Positions 20,655 to 29,387 of a stretch of DNA of 64,000 nt are shown here, one piece after another. Source of the stretch: Nocardioides cynanchi (GTDB lineage Bacteria; Actinomycetota; Actinomycetes; Propionibacteriales; Nocardioidaceae). Every line of letters begins with the position of its first letter. Position 1 is the first letter of the stretch. The notes under the pieces are model-generated. The model searched no databases. It was not told the origin of the DNA and saw nothing but the letters and a program-made list of their open reading frames with translations. The position numbers were made by a program, and so were the translations under genes. The stretch is taken from contig NZ_CP044344.1 in assembly GCF_008761635.1 (NCBI RefSeq), forward strand, positions 2,976,001-3,040,000, in the 5' to 3' direction.

Positions 20655-21631
20655 GCCAGGACCGACCCCGCCGTGGTCTTGGCCGCGGCCTCGGCTCGCT
20701 GATCCCGACCGGGCCTCCCTCCGGCCCCTCGGATGCCACCACCCCGCCCGGACCCACGGACGCCTCAGCGGACAGCGGCGCGGTCGCGGCGGGGTCCGGT
20801 ACCGAGACAGGCGTCCCGGCCGGCGCCTACTTCGCCGAGGTCCCGATCGACCAGATCACGCCCAACCGGGTCCAGCCGCGCGAGGTCTTCGACGAGGACG
20901 CGATGGCCGAGCTGGTGCACTCGATCCGCGAGGTGGGCCTGCTCCAGCCCGTCGTCGTGCGGGCCACCGGCCCGGAGGCCTTCGAGCTGGTGATGGGCGA
21001 ACGCCGGTGGCGGGCCGCCCAGGCAGCCGGCCTGTCGCTGGTCCCCGCCATCGTCCGGCAGACCGACGACGCCGACATGCTGCGCGACGCCCTGCTGGAG
21101 AACCTGCACCGGTCGCAGCTGAACCCCCTGGAGGAGGCCGCGGCCTACGCCCAGCTGCTCGAGGACTTCTCCTGCACCCACGAGGAGCTGGCCGAGCGGA
21201 TCGGTCGGTCCCGGCCCCAGATCAGCAACACCATCCGCCTGCTCAAGCTCTCGCCGGCGGTCCAGCGCCGGGTCGCTGCCGGGGTGCTGTCGGCCGGGCA
21301 CGCGCGCTCTCTGCTGGCCGTCCCCGACGCCGACCAGCAGGACCGGCTCGCGGCTCGGGTGGTGGCCGAGGGGATCAGCGTGCGTGGCCTCGAGGAGATC
21401 GTCGCGGTCGGCGGGCAGGAGTCGGCCCAACCGACCACCCGCCGCAACCGCCCGACGGCGCCCGGCCTGGCCGACCTGGCCGAACGGCTCTCGGACCGGT
21501 TCGAGACCCGGGTCAAGGTGGATCTCGGGCAGCGCAAGGGCCGGATCAGCGTGGAGTTCGCCTCGATGGACGACCTGCGACGGATCGTGGACATCATGGA
21601 TCCCCGCAACCGGAGCGACCGCCCGATCTAG
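20651..21631 (+). CDS. parB: Chromosome-partitioning protein ParB
   Basis: A 326-residue CTP-dependent clamp that loads at parS. After a ~60-residue linker, the N-terminal domain has [20 protein letters not shown] and the CTP-binding motif [13 protein letters not shown] helix-turn-helix follows ([20 protein letters not shown]). The C-terminal dimer domain ends with [17 protein letters not shown]. Its ATG overlaps the parA stop as ATGA. It ends the plus-strand origin block. Confidence 0.97.
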   Translation: MSQDRPRRGLGRGLGSLIPTGPPSGPSDATTPPGPTDASADSGAVAAGSGTETGVPAGAYFAEVPIDQITPNRVQPREVFDEDAMAELVHSIREVGLLQPVVVRATGPEAFELVMGERRWRAAQAAGLSLVPAIVRQTDDADMLRDALLENLHRSQLNPLEEAAAYAQLLEDFSCTHEELAERIGRSRPQISNTIRLLKLSPAVQRRVAAGVLSAGHARSLLAVPDADQQDRLAARVVAEGISVRGLEEIVAVGGQESAQPTTRRNRPTAPGLADLAERLSDRFETRVKVDLGQRKGRISVEFASMDDLRRIVDIMDPRNRSDRPI

Positions 21632-21657
21632 CGACCTATCGACAGGTCGATAAGTCG
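21632..21657. terminator. Stem-loop between convergent parB and plsC
   Basis: CGACCTATCGA and TCGATAAGTCG form an 11-pair stem with one G-U pair and a 4-base loop, directly after the parB stop. There is no T tract, so it may be an intrinsic-like or non-canonical terminator for convergent genes. Confidence 0.4.
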
Positions 21658-21692
21658 ACAAAGAGATTCGTCGATGGAACGACGTGCGGTGG

Positions 21693-22460
21693 TCAGTGGT
21701 GGCGCTGAGCGCGGGCGGCGGCCCGCTTGGCGGCCCGCTCGCGCTTCTCGGCCGCGTCCAGCTCGGCCGCGCGCTCCGGAGTGGGCGCCGAACCGCCGTA
21801 CGACGCGGGCAGCCACCAGGCGCCCGGCTCGTGCTGCGGGTAGGCGGCGATCGACTCGGCCAGCAGGCCCTGCAGCGCCTCACGCAGGGCGCGGGTCTCA
21901 GCGATCGGGTCGGCCCCGGTGACCGGGATCGGCGGGCCGATCCGGATCGTGATCGCGGTGCCCCGCGAGAAGTCCTTGTCGTGGTCCTTGGTCATCAGCC
22001 GCTGGGTGCCCCACAGGACCATCGGGATCAAGGGAGCGCCGGCGCGCTGGGCGATCCGGGCCGCGCCGGTCTTGAGCTCCTTGATCTCCATCGACCTCGA
22101 GATCGTGGCCTCCGGGAAGATCCCGACCAGCTCGCCCTCCGAGAGGTGCCGCAGCGCCTCGGCCAGCGAACCCTCGCCGTCGGCCCGGTCGACCGGGATG
22201 TGACGGCAGGCCCGCATGATCGGGCCGCTGACCTTGTGCTCGAAGAGCTCGCGCTTGGCCATGAACCGCACCCGCCGGCCGATCCGGTCGGGCGCGAAGC
22301 CGCCGTAGATGAAGTCGACGTAGCCGATGTGGTTGAGCGCCAGCATCGCCGGCCCGGTCCGGGGCAGGTGCTCCAGGCCGGTGATCTCGATCGGCTGCCC
22401 GAGGGCCCGCATCGCGAGCTTCGCGGTGCGGATGACATTGGTGTAGACCACCTCGGGCAT
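21693..22460 (-). CDS. 1-acyl-glycerol-3-phosphate acyltransferase (PlsC family)
   Basis: A 255-residue membrane-associated acyltransferase adding the second acyl chain in phosphatidic acid synthesis or a related lipid. The catalytic HX4D motif is NHIGYVD near residue 42, followed by FMAKRELFEHK and the substrate motif FPEATIS. A basic Ala/Arg tail ends the protein. Strand-opposed to parB, it has its own promoter or joins the aminotransferase 32 bases upstream. Exact acyl acceptor is not readable. Confidence 0.88.
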   Translation of the reverse strand: MPEVVYTNVIRTAKLAMRALGQPIEITGLEHLPRTGPAMLALNHIGYVDFIYGGFAPDRIGRRVRFMAKRELFEHKVSGPIMRACRHIPVDRADGEGSLAEALRHLSEGELVGIFPEATISRSMEIKELKTGAARIAQRAGAPLIPMVLWGTQRLMTKDHDKDFSRGTAITIRIGPPIPVTGADPIAETRALREALQGLLAESIAAYPQHEPGAWWLPASYGGSAPTPERAAELDAAEKRERAAKRAAARAQRHH

Positions 22461-22492
22461 GCGGGCAGCCTAGGCCCGCCGCGGTACGGCGT

Positions 22493-23707
22493 TCAGCGCC
22501 GGGTGGTCAGGAACTCGGCGATCCGGCCGATCGCCTCCTCGAGGACCGCGACGTCGGGCAGCGTGACCAGGCGGAAGTGGTCCGGCTCGAACCAGTTGAA
22601 GCCGGTGCCGTGGGTCACCAGGATCCGCTTGGCGCGGAGCAGGTCGATCACGAAGGCCTCGTCGTCCTCGATGGCGTAGACCGCGGGGTCCAGGCGCGGG
22701 AAGCAGTACAGCGCGCCGCGCGGCGTGACCGACGAGACGCCGGGGATGCAGTTCAGCAGGCGGTCGGCCAGCATCGTCTGCTCGTGGAACCGGCCGCCGG
22801 GCGCGACCAGCTCCTCGATCGACTGGTAGCCGCCCAGGGCGGTCTGGATCGCGTGCTGGGCGGGCACGTTGGCGCACATCCGCATGTTCGCGATCAGGGT
22901 CAGGCCCTCGAGGAAGTCGGTGGCCAGCTCCTTCGGGCCGGAGATCATCACCCAGCCGGCCCGGAAGCCGCAGACCCGGTAGGCCTTGGACAGCCCGCTG
23001 AAGGTCAGGCAGAGCACGTCGTCGCCGGCGTACGTCGCGGCGTGGTGGTGGACCGCGTCGCCGTAGAGGATCTTCTCGTAGATCTCGTCGGCCATCAGGA
23101 CGAGGTCGTGGCGACGGGCGATGTCGACCAGCCCGCGCACCGTCTGCTCGCTGTAGACGGCCCCGGTGGGGTTGTTGGGGTTGATCAGCACCAGGGCGTG
23201 GGTGTTCTCGGTGATCCGGGCCTCGATGTCGGCCAGGTCGGGGTCCCAGCCGTTGCCCTCGTCGCAGCGGTAGTGCACGGGGGTACCCCCGGAGAGGGTG
23301 ACGGCCGCGGTCCACAGCGGGTAGTCGGGGGCGGGCACCAGGATCTCGTTGCCGTCGTCGACGAAAGCCTGGAGGACCATCGAGATCAGCTCGGAGACGC
23401 CGTTGCCGATGAAGACGTCGTCGACGTGGACGTCGCGCAGGCCGCGCTCCTGGTAGTAGTGCGCGACCGCGGTGCGGGCGGGGTAGATGCCCTGGGACTC
23501 GCTGTACCCCTGGGCCTCCGGCAGGTGGTGGATCATGTCGGCGAGGATCGCCTCGGGAGCCTCGAAGCCGAACGGCGCGGGGTTGCCGATGTTCAGCTTC
23601 AGGATGCGGTGACCCTCGGCCTCCAGCCGCTGGGCCTCGACCAGGATCGGCCCGCGGACGTCGTACCGCACGTGCTGGAGCTTGCGGCTCTGTCGGATGG
23701 GGCGCAC
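22493..23707 (-). CDS. PLP-dependent aminotransferase, AlaA-like
   Basis: A 404-residue fold-type I aminotransferase. It has the AlaA/AlaT-type N-terminus (KLQHVRYDVRGPILVEA), INPNNPTGAVYS, and the PLP-binding lysine in FSGLSKAYRVCGFRAGW (near residue 240). The substrate-binding arginine motif is present as FNWFEPDHFRLVTLP near the C-terminus. It most likely transfers amino groups between alanine and 2-oxoglutarate. It sits upstream of the PlsC gene on the same strand; no functional link between the two is evident. Confidence 0.88.
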   Translation of the reverse strand: MRPIRQSRKLQHVRYDVRGPILVEAQRLEAEGHRILKLNIGNPAPFGFEAPEAILADMIHHLPEAQGYSESQGIYPARTAVAHYYQERGLRDVHVDDVFIGNGVSELISMVLQAFVDDGNEILVPAPDYPLWTAAVTLSGGTPVHYRCDEGNGWDPDLADIEARITENTHALVLINPNNPTGAVYSEQTVRGLVDIARRHDLVLMADEIYEKILYGDAVHHHAATYAGDDVLCLTFSGLSKAYRVCGFRAGWVMISGPKELATDFLEGLTLIANMRMCANVPAQHAIQTALGGYQSIEELVAPGGRFHEQTMLADRLLNCIPGVSSVTPRGALYCFPRLDPAVYAIEDDEAFVIDLLRAKRILVTHGTGFNWFEPDHFRLVTLPDVAVLEEAIGRIAEFLTTRR

Positions 23708-23795
23708 GCAGTCATCCTCTCAACATCGTGGACGTGCCTACGATGGTGTCCGTAGCGGGCGACGCCCCTCGTCTCCCGCACCGGCGGAGGTCTCC

Positions 23796-24446
23796 ATGTC
23801 ACGCAAGGTCGTCCGGATGACGCTGGACCACCTCGCCGAGCTCGAGGCGCCGTGCCGCACCTGCGTCTTCTGGGAGCTCGACCCGGTCAGCCGGGCCCGG
23901 GTCGAGGACCCCGCCGACGAGAAGCAGACCTGGGTCTCGACGGTGCTGCGGGAGTGGGGCTCGTGCGGGCGGGTGGCCCTGCAGGACGACCGCCCGGTCG
24001 GCTACGTGCTCTACGGTCCCCCCGCGTTCTTCCCGGGGGCGAACGGCTTCCCGACGGCGCCGGTCGCGGCCGACGCCGTCCTGCTGTCGGCGGTGTACGT
24101 CGATCCGGCGGCCCGCGGCGGCGGCCTCGCCCGGATGCTGGTCCAGGGGATGGCCCGCGACCTGATCGAGCGCGGGGACATCCATGCGGTGGAGGCGTTC
24201 GGCGACACCCGTGGGCCCGGCCTGGCCGGAGGCGGACGATGCGTCACGCCCGTGGACTTCTTGACCAGCGTCGGTTTCCGGACCCAACGCGCGCACGCCA
24301 CGACGCCGCGCATGCGGATGGATCTGCGCAGCGCGCTGTCGTGGCGCGACGAGGTGGAGTCGGCGCTGGAGAGGCTTCTCGGAGCGGTCCGGCCGGCACC
24401 GAAGCCGCGCGCGGACCACCCGAGGGCGACCCGGTCGAGCGACTGA
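23796..24446 (+). CDS. GNAT family N-acetyltransferase
   Basis: A 216-residue protein with a CRTCVFWELDP motif near the N-terminus and a GNAT core: AVLLSAVYVDPAARGGGLAR with acetyl-CoA loop AARGGGLARMLVQ, then VDFLTSVGFRTQRAH. ATG at 23796 follows GGAGG and was chosen over an upstream in-frame start. The stop abuts the trxA stop with no bases between, on opposite strands. A similar CxxC-containing GNAT lies beside trxA in other Actinobacteria (from memory). Substrate unknown. Confidence 0.85.
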   Translation: MSRKVVRMTLDHLAELEAPCRTCVFWELDPVSRARVEDPADEKQTWVSTVLREWGSCGRVALQDDRPVGYVLYGPPAFFPGANGFPTAPVAADAVLLSAVYVDPAARGGGLARMLVQGMARDLIERGDIHAVEAFGDTRGPGLAGGGRCVTPVDFLTSVGFRTQRAHATTPRMRMDLRSALSWRDEVESALERLLGAVRPAPKPRADHPRATRSSD

Positions 24447-24776
24447 TCAGGCGGTGATGAACTCGTCGAGCTCCTTGAGCAGCGCCGCCTTGGGTCGGGC
24501 ACCGACGATCGACTTCACGACCTCGCCACCGTGGTAGACGTTGATGGTCGGGATGCCGTTGACGCGGTAGGACGAGGGGACGACGGGGTTCTCGTCGACG
24601 TTCATCTTCAGGAAGGTGATCTTGTCGCCGTGCTCGGCGGCCAGCTCGTCGAGGATCGGGGCCACCTGGCGGCACGGCCCGCACCACTCGGCCCAGAAGT
24701 CGACCAGGACCGGCTTGTCGGACTTGAGCACCTGCGAGTCGAAGTCGGCATCGGTGACGGCAGCGAGGTTCGCCAC
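24447..24776 (-). CDS. trxA: Thioredoxin
   Basis: A 109-residue thioredoxin reducing protein disulfides. The active site is WCGPC, with C32 and C35, in VLVDFWAEWCGPCRQVAP. The cis-proline motif is GIPTINVYHGG. GTG at 24776 has GGAAGGA upstream and gives normal length; the frame stays open further up without homology. It is regenerated by TrxB, encoded just upstream on the same strand. A SigR/SigH-type promoter lies about 85 bases before the start. Confidence 0.97.
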   Translation of the reverse strand: MANLAAVTDADFDSQVLKSDKPVLVDFWAEWCGPCRQVAPILDELAAEHGDKITFLKMNVDENPVVPSSYRVNGIPTINVYHGGEVVKSIVGARPKAALLKELDEFITA

Positions 24777-24859
24777 GGGGGTTCCTTCCTGTTGGCACCC
24801 GGCCTCGGGGGCCGGGCGTCTGAGTCGCGCGTCTGGGGCACCAGCGCTGTCACTGGAGT

Positions 24860-24886
24860 GAACACCATGATGCCGACACTTGTTCC
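24860..24886 (-). promoter_or_regulatory. SigR/SigH-type promoter of trxA
   Basis: On the minus strand GGAAC (24886-24882) and GTTC (24863-24860) are separated by 18 bases, matching the disulfide-stress ECF consensus GGAAY-N18-GTT. It implies induction of trxA by thiol oxidation independent of the trxB promoter. Confidence 0.65.
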
Positions 24887-24938
24887 GCGTCCGGGGACGG
24901 CGCGCACGTGGCGCCGGCACCGGAGCCGGCGTGAACGC

Positions 24939-25985
24939 TCAGAGACCGGCGGTCGTGACGTGCTCGTCGGCGGCTGACCCGGCCACGGCCCGCTGGGCCT
25001 CGCCCGAGGTGGCCGCACTGTGGTCGAGCTCGGCGACGTAGCGCTCGGCGTCGAGGGCGGCGGCACAGCCGGTGCCGGCGGCGGTGATCGCCTGGCGGTA
25101 GTGGTGGTCGACCAGGTCGCCGCAGGCGAAGACGCCCGGCAGGTTGGTGGCGGTCGACGGGTGGGCGACCAGCGCGTAGCCCTCGTCGTCGAGCTCGACC
25201 TGCCCCTTGACCAGCTCCGAGCGCGGGTCGTGGCCGATCGCGATGAACAGACCGGTGGCGGGCAGCTCGCTCTCGGTGCCGTCGACGGTGTTGCGCAGGG
25301 TCAGCGACTCGAGGCGCTCGGTGCCGTTGATCGCGGCGACCTCGGAGTTCCACACGATCTCGAGCTTGGGGTCGGCGAAGGCCCGCTCCTGCATGATCTT
25401 GGACGCGCGCAGCTCGCCACGGCGGTGGATCAGGGAGACCTTGCTGCCGAAGCGGGTCAGGAAGGTCGCCTCCTCGATCGCCGAGTCGCCACCGCCGACC
25501 ACTGCGATGTGCTGCTCCCGGAAGAAGAAGCCGTCGCAGGTCGCGCACCACGAGACGCCGCGACCGGAGAGCTCCTTCTCGTTGGGCAGGCCCAGCTCGC
25601 GGTAGCCGGATCCGGTAGCCAGGATCACCGAGCGGGCGGAGTAGGTGTCGGTGGCGGTGCTGACCGTCTTGACGTCTCCGGTCAGGTCGACCGAGACGAC
25701 GTCGTCGGAGACCAGCTCGGCGCCGAAGCGCTCGGCCTGGGCCCGCATCTCGTCCATGAGGGCCGGGCCCATGATGCCGTCGCGGAAGCCGGGGAAGTTC
25801 TCCACCTCGGTGGTGTTCATCAACGCACCGCCGGCCGTCACCGAGCCCTCGAAGACGAGGGGCCGAAGGGAGGCGCGGGCGGCGTACACCGCAGCGGTGT
25901 ATCCCGCCGGACCCGAGCCGACGATGATCACGTTGCGGACGTCGCCGGAAGCGGACTGCGGGGACTGCGTCGTTGCCTGGGACAT
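24939..25985 (-). CDS. trxB: Thioredoxin reductase
   Basis: A 348-residue FAD/NADPH enzyme that reduces TrxA. The FAD motif is [20 protein letters not shown], the redox pair is in [11 protein letters not shown] (about residue 147), the NADPH fold is [12 protein letters not shown], and [14 protein letters not shown] is near the C-terminus. ATG at 25985 gives the usual length; an upstream in-frame start adds 15 residues. It lies 162 bases upstream of trxA on the same strand and has its own stress promoter. Confidence 0.97.
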   Translation of the reverse strand: MSQATTQSPQSASGDVRNVIIVGSGPAGYTAAVYAARASLRPLVFEGSVTAGGALMNTTEVENFPGFRDGIMGPALMDEMRAQAERFGAELVSDDVVSVDLTGDVKTVSTATDTYSARSVILATGSGYRELGLPNEKELSGRGVSWCATCDGFFFREQHIAVVGGGDSAIEEATFLTRFGSKVSLIHRRGELRASKIMQERAFADPKLEIVWNSEVAAINGTERLESLTLRNTVDGTESELPATGLFIAIGHDPRSELVKGQVELDDEGYALVAHPSTATNLPGVFACGDLVDHHYRQAITAAGTGCAAALDAERYVAELDHSAATSGEAQRAVAGSAADEHVTTAGL

Positions 25986-26056
25986 GACTCCTGCTCCTGA
26001 GTGCCGGATCGGGACTGCTGGACGGGCCACCGGCGCGGCTCCTCGACCGTTCGTAC

Positions 26057-26082
26057 AACAGATCGTAGGGGAGCGGGATTCC
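26057..26082 (-). promoter_or_regulatory. SigR/SigH-type promoter of trxB
   Basis: On the minus strand GGGAAT (GGAAT 26082-26078) and GTT (26059-26057) are separated by exactly 18 bases, the Streptomyces SigR consensus. It lies about 70 bases before the trxB ATG and just past the end of the sigM operon. The known SigR control of trxBA in Streptomyces supports it. Confidence 0.75.
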
Positions 26083-26100
26083 CGGGTTGCCGGCCCCGGC

Positions 26101-26799
26101 TCAGGGTGACGGCAGCGTGACCGAGCGCACCGGCCGGGACGAGCCGCAGACGTAGAGGTCCACGACCTGGGTGCTGCCGGCCGGGGCGTGGTAGACCAGC
26201 GCCGCGGGTGCCTTCTCGTACGTCGCCCGGAGCACCACGGCGTCGGGGACCTGGGGTGCGCACCGGCGCGCCACCCCCTCGAGCGCGTCGTACTGGCGCC
26301 CCGATCCCTGGGTCGCGACGGCTCGGGCGGACAGGGCGTCGGCGGGGAAGTGCCCGGGTCGCACGAGCACCCGGCCCGCCACCGCCTTCAGCGGCGCCGA
26401 CGACTGCGTCTCGGGGCCCGGGGAGACCTGAGGTGCGCCGCCGGACGCACTCGGCAGCCCGGTGGAGTCACCGGCCACGCTGTCGCGTGCGGTGGTGCCG
26501 CCGGCCGTGGACCGGGTCCCCGAGTCACCCGGCAGGTGCTGGACCAGCGTGACGCCACCGACCACGATCGCGGCGGCCGCGACGAGCATCGCCGTGGCGC
26601 GCCGGCGTCGGTGCAGTGCCAAGGGGACGACCTCGGCTCCCCGGGTTGCCTCGCTCCGCTCGGCCGAGAGGCCGCTCAGGACGCGGTCCATCCGGGCCGC
26701 CACGTCGTCCGGGATCGGCTCCTCGTGCCGGGCCTCGGCCAGGAGGCGGCGTACCGCGACGTGCTCGGGACGCTCGGCGTCGGCGCTGTCGTCGCTCAC
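26101..26799 (-). CDS. Putative anti-sigma factor for SigM
   Basis: A 232-residue protein with a ~65-residue cytoplasmic N-terminus, one membrane helix ([20 protein letters not shown]) and a ~140-residue extracytoplasmic part. No zinc-binding HxxxCxxC motif is visible. Its GTG overlaps the sigM stop by four bases. Position corresponds to the SigM regulator of Mycobacterium and Streptomyces, so a role in holding SigM at the membrane is likely by context but is not proven by motif. Confidence 0.65.
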   Translation of the reverse strand: MSDDSADAERPEHVAVRRLLAEARHEEPIPDDVAARMDRVLSGLSAERSEATRGAEVVPLALHRRRRATAMLVAAAAIVVGGVTLVQHLPGDSGTRSTAGGTTARDSVAGDSTGLPSASGGAPQVSPGPETQSSAPLKAVAGRVLVRPGHFPADALSARAVATQGSGRQYDALEGVARRCAPQVPDAVVLRATYEKAPAALVYHAPAGSTQVVDLYVCGSSRPVRSVTLPSP

Positions 26800-27485
26800 G
26801 GTGCACCTCCTTCGGGGTCGGGACGGGTGGTGGTGGCAGGGATGGGACGGGGCGGACCCCCGGGTGGTTCCGGGTGAGGCCCGTCACGGGCCTCGCCCAG
26901 GCGGTCGCGGAGCAGACCGGCCAGCCGGTCGCGGCCCCGCGAGCACCGCGACTTCACGGTGCCCTCGGCGCACTCGAGCATCCGGGCGACCTCCGCGACG
27001 GGATAGCCCTCCATGTCCACCAGCACCAGGGCCGCCCGCTGCTCGGGCGGCAGCGTGGCCAGCGCCTCGAGCACCGCACGCCGCCGGTCGTCGGCGAGCG
27101 CCGCCTGCTCCGGGTCGTCGACCGGGCTGGTCGAGGTGTACGACGAGCCCCGCCCCGCGTGGTCGTCGAGGTCGTCGGGCAGGGCGTCGGCGCGTCGTAC
27201 CTTCGCCGCGCGAAGCCGGTCCAGGCAGGCGTTGACCACGACCCGGTGCAGCCACGTGGTGACCGCTGCGTCGCCGCGGAAGCTGTCGGCCCGGCGGTAC
27301 GCCGCGATCAGGCCGTCCTGCAGGCCGTCGGCCGCATCGTGGGGGTTGCCCATGGTGCGCAGCGCTACCGCCCAGAGCCGGTCGCGATGGCGGGTGAACA
27401 GCCTGGCGAACGCGTCGGGGTCGCCGGCCACGTGCGCGGCCAGGAGGTCGGCATCGGTGGGTTCGAGAGCGGCCGGCTCAGTCAC
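26796..27485 (-). CDS. sigM: ECF RNA polymerase sigma factor SigM
   Basis: A 229-residue ECF sigma factor. Region 2 contains FARLFTRHRDRLWAVALRTM and DAADGLQDGLIAAYRRADSF. Region 4 contains LPPEQRAALVLVDMEGYPV with VARMLECAEGTVKSRCSRGR. The start is uncertain: GTG at 27485 overlaps the pseudokinase stop but has AAGG immediately adjacent, while ATG at 27524 adds 13 residues. Identity as SigM rests on location between an MviN-type pseudokinase and trxB as well as sequence. It should direct envelope-related genes; targets are not visible here. Confidence 0.88.
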   Translation of the reverse strand: MTEPAALEPTDADLLAAHVAGDPDAFARLFTRHRDRLWAVALRTMGNPHDAADGLQDGLIAAYRRADSFRGDAAVTTWLHRVVVNACLDRLRAAKVRRADALPDDLDDHAGRGSSYTSTSPVDDPEQAALADDRRRAVLEALATLPPEQRAALVLVDMEGYPVAEVARMLECAEGTVKSRCSRGRDRLAGLLRDRLGEARDGPHPEPPGGPPRPIPATTTRPDPEGGAP

Positions 27486-29343
27486 CCTTGACCACGGCCT
27501 CGGCGATCTCGCCGCGGAAGCCACCGGGCACCGCGGGCAGGGAGGTCAGCCAGATCACGACGTAGCGGCCGCGTGCGGCCGGCTCGAGCCGGACCGCGCC
27601 CCGGGTGCCGGTGACGGTGGTCTGGCCGGCCACCTGGAGCCCCTGGAGGTCCGTGGGGCGGCGGGAGGCGACGTACACCTGCACCCGCGTCGGCGAGCCG
27701 ACCGTGGTCAGGTCGACCTCGCTGACACCGTGGGTCGCCCCGAGGTCGAGCACCAGGCCGACACCGGTCTTGAGCCCGCCGGGGCCGAAGTTCTCGTTGT
27801 AGCGCAGGGTCTGCCACGTCGTCGCCGGGTTGCCGTCGACGACGTTGGGCGCCGAGGCGGGGTTCTCCTCCGGGGGGCTGCCCTGGGGGTCGAAGTCGGT
27901 CGCGCTGACCCCGGTGAGGACACCGGTGCTCGGGCCGCTGGACGACGGCTCGGGGGAGCGGCTCGTGGCCGGGTCGGAAGGGTTGGTGCCGAGCGCCGTG
28001 CGCCCGCGGCCGAGGTTGAAGGCGATCACGCAGCCGATCAGCAGGAGCAGGCACGCGGCGATGATCCCGGCCAGCCGGAGCCAGCTGGACCCCGGTCGGC
28101 GCGGCTCGTCGTCCTCACCCGGGACCGGCGCGAAGACGCCGCTGCCGGTGCTGCTGCCGGCCCCGGTGTGGGGCTCGGACTCCCACGGCCAGAAGCCGCT
28201 CGCGCCCCTCTCGGCCGGAGGTGGTACGACGCGTGGCCGGCGTGCGGGCGCGCCGTCGGCCGGGTCGGGGGCGAACAGCGGCCGGGCCGGCGGCGGCTCG
28301 AACGGCGGGGGCGGCGGGGCCGGCTCGCTGCGGTGCTGGAGCCAGGTCACGTCGTCGGTCTCGTCGTGGAAGATCGGCAGCCCGGCCTGCGTCGGCAGAC
28401 CCTCCTCGGCGCGCGGCTGCCCGGCCACGTCGGACTCGGGACCTCCGGCTCCGGGGACTTGCGAGGCTGGAGGGGCTTCCGGGGTCTCTGGTGCCGGTTC
28501 CGCCGGGGGGTCGGGCAGCGGCGGGAGGACGACCGGCGCCTGACCGGGCTGCTGGTGCTCGATCCGGCCGAGCCAGGCCTCGGCCGCGCCGGCCGACGTA
28601 CCGAGGAACTCGCGCAGCGAGTCCGCGACCCGAGCAGCCGGGACGTCGGCCACCTCGCGATGGTTGAGCACCTGGTCGCAGAGGGCGTCCAGGGGCCGCG
28701 GGATCCCGGCCCGGACCTGGCGCGGCCGCAGCACCCGACCGTGCTCGGAGGGAGCCGGAGGCATCAGCGAGCGGGAGATCCCGGCCCACTTGCCGGTTAG
28801 GCCGGCGTACAGCAGGCCCACGAGGTCCACCTCGTCGGCGGCGACCCGGCTGGCCGGGTGTCCGTGCAGGGCGGCATCGACGGCGAAGCCGATCAGCCGC
28901 ACCGCGCCGTCGTGGTCGATCAGGACGTTCTCCGGCACCAGCCGGCCGTGCGCGACGCCCGCGTCGTGGGCCAGCGCCAGGGTGTCCCCGACCTCGGCGA
29001 CGATCCACGCCGCGACGGTCGGCGAGAGAGGGTCCCGGTGGGTGAGCAGGATGTCGAGGCTGGTGCCGGACCCCCACTCGTTGACCACGAAGAGCCGGTC
29101 GTCGGCCTCGTCGATGTCGAGCACCCGCAGCATCCGGCGGTCCAGGATGGTCGCCGAGCGACGGGCCGCTTCGCGCAGGAGCGGGGCGCGCTCGTCCGAG
29201 AGCGAGATGATGTGCACGGCGACGTCGCGGTGGAGCACCCCGTCGAAGGCGCGCCAGAACCGGCCGCCCTGGCTCTCGGAGAGCAGGTCGGTCAGTCGGT
29301 ACCGGTCGGCGAGCACGTCGCCGGGCCGGGTGTGCTCGGGCAC
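27478..29343 (-). CDS. Membrane pseudokinase with discoidin-like extracellular domain (MviN tail counterpart)
   Basis: A 621-residue protein. Residues ~8-250 have a Ser/Thr-kinase fold (DVLADRYRLTDLL start), but the catalytic residues are replaced: the VAIK lysine region is VAVHII, HRD is HGR, and DFG is IGF. A Pro-rich linker, a membrane helix near 420-440, and an extracellular domain resembling discoidin or F5/8-type folds (VVDGNPATTWQT, DLGATHGVSEVDL) follow. In mycobacteria these parts are fused to the flippase MviN and bind FhaA; here they are a separate gene 44 bases downstream of murJ. GTG at 29343 follows GAAGGGGG. Confidence 0.85.
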   Translation of the reverse strand: MPEHTRPGDVLADRYRLTDLLSESQGGRFWRAFDGVLHRDVAVHIISLSDERAPLLREAARRSATILDRRMLRVLDIDEADDRLFVVNEWGSGTSLDILLTHRDPLSPTVAAWIVAEVGDTLALAHDAGVAHGRLVPENVLIDHDGAVRLIGFAVDAALHGHPASRVAADEVDLVGLLYAGLTGKWAGISRSLMPPAPSEHGRVLRPRQVRAGIPRPLDALCDQVLNHREVADVPAARVADSLREFLGTSAGAAEAWLGRIEHQQPGQAPVVLPPLPDPPAEPAPETPEAPPASQVPGAGGPESDVAGQPRAEEGLPTQAGLPIFHDETDDVTWLQHRSEPAPPPPPFEPPPARPLFAPDPADGAPARRPRVVPPPAERGASGFWPWESEPHTGAGSSTGSGVFAPVPGEDDEPRRPGSSWLRLAGIIAACLLLLIGCVIAFNLGRGRTALGTNPSDPATSRSPEPSSSGPSTGVLTGVSATDFDPQGSPPEENPASAPNVVDGNPATTWQTLRYNENFGPGGLKTGVGLVLDLGATHGVSEVDLTTVGSPTRVQVYVASRRPTDLQGLQVAGQTTVTGTRGAVRLEPAARGRYVVIWLTSLPAVPGGFRGEIAEAVVKGD

Positions 29344-29387
29344 CTGCCCCCTTCCGGTCGCCTCCGTTTCGGGCGGCCCGCCCAATC

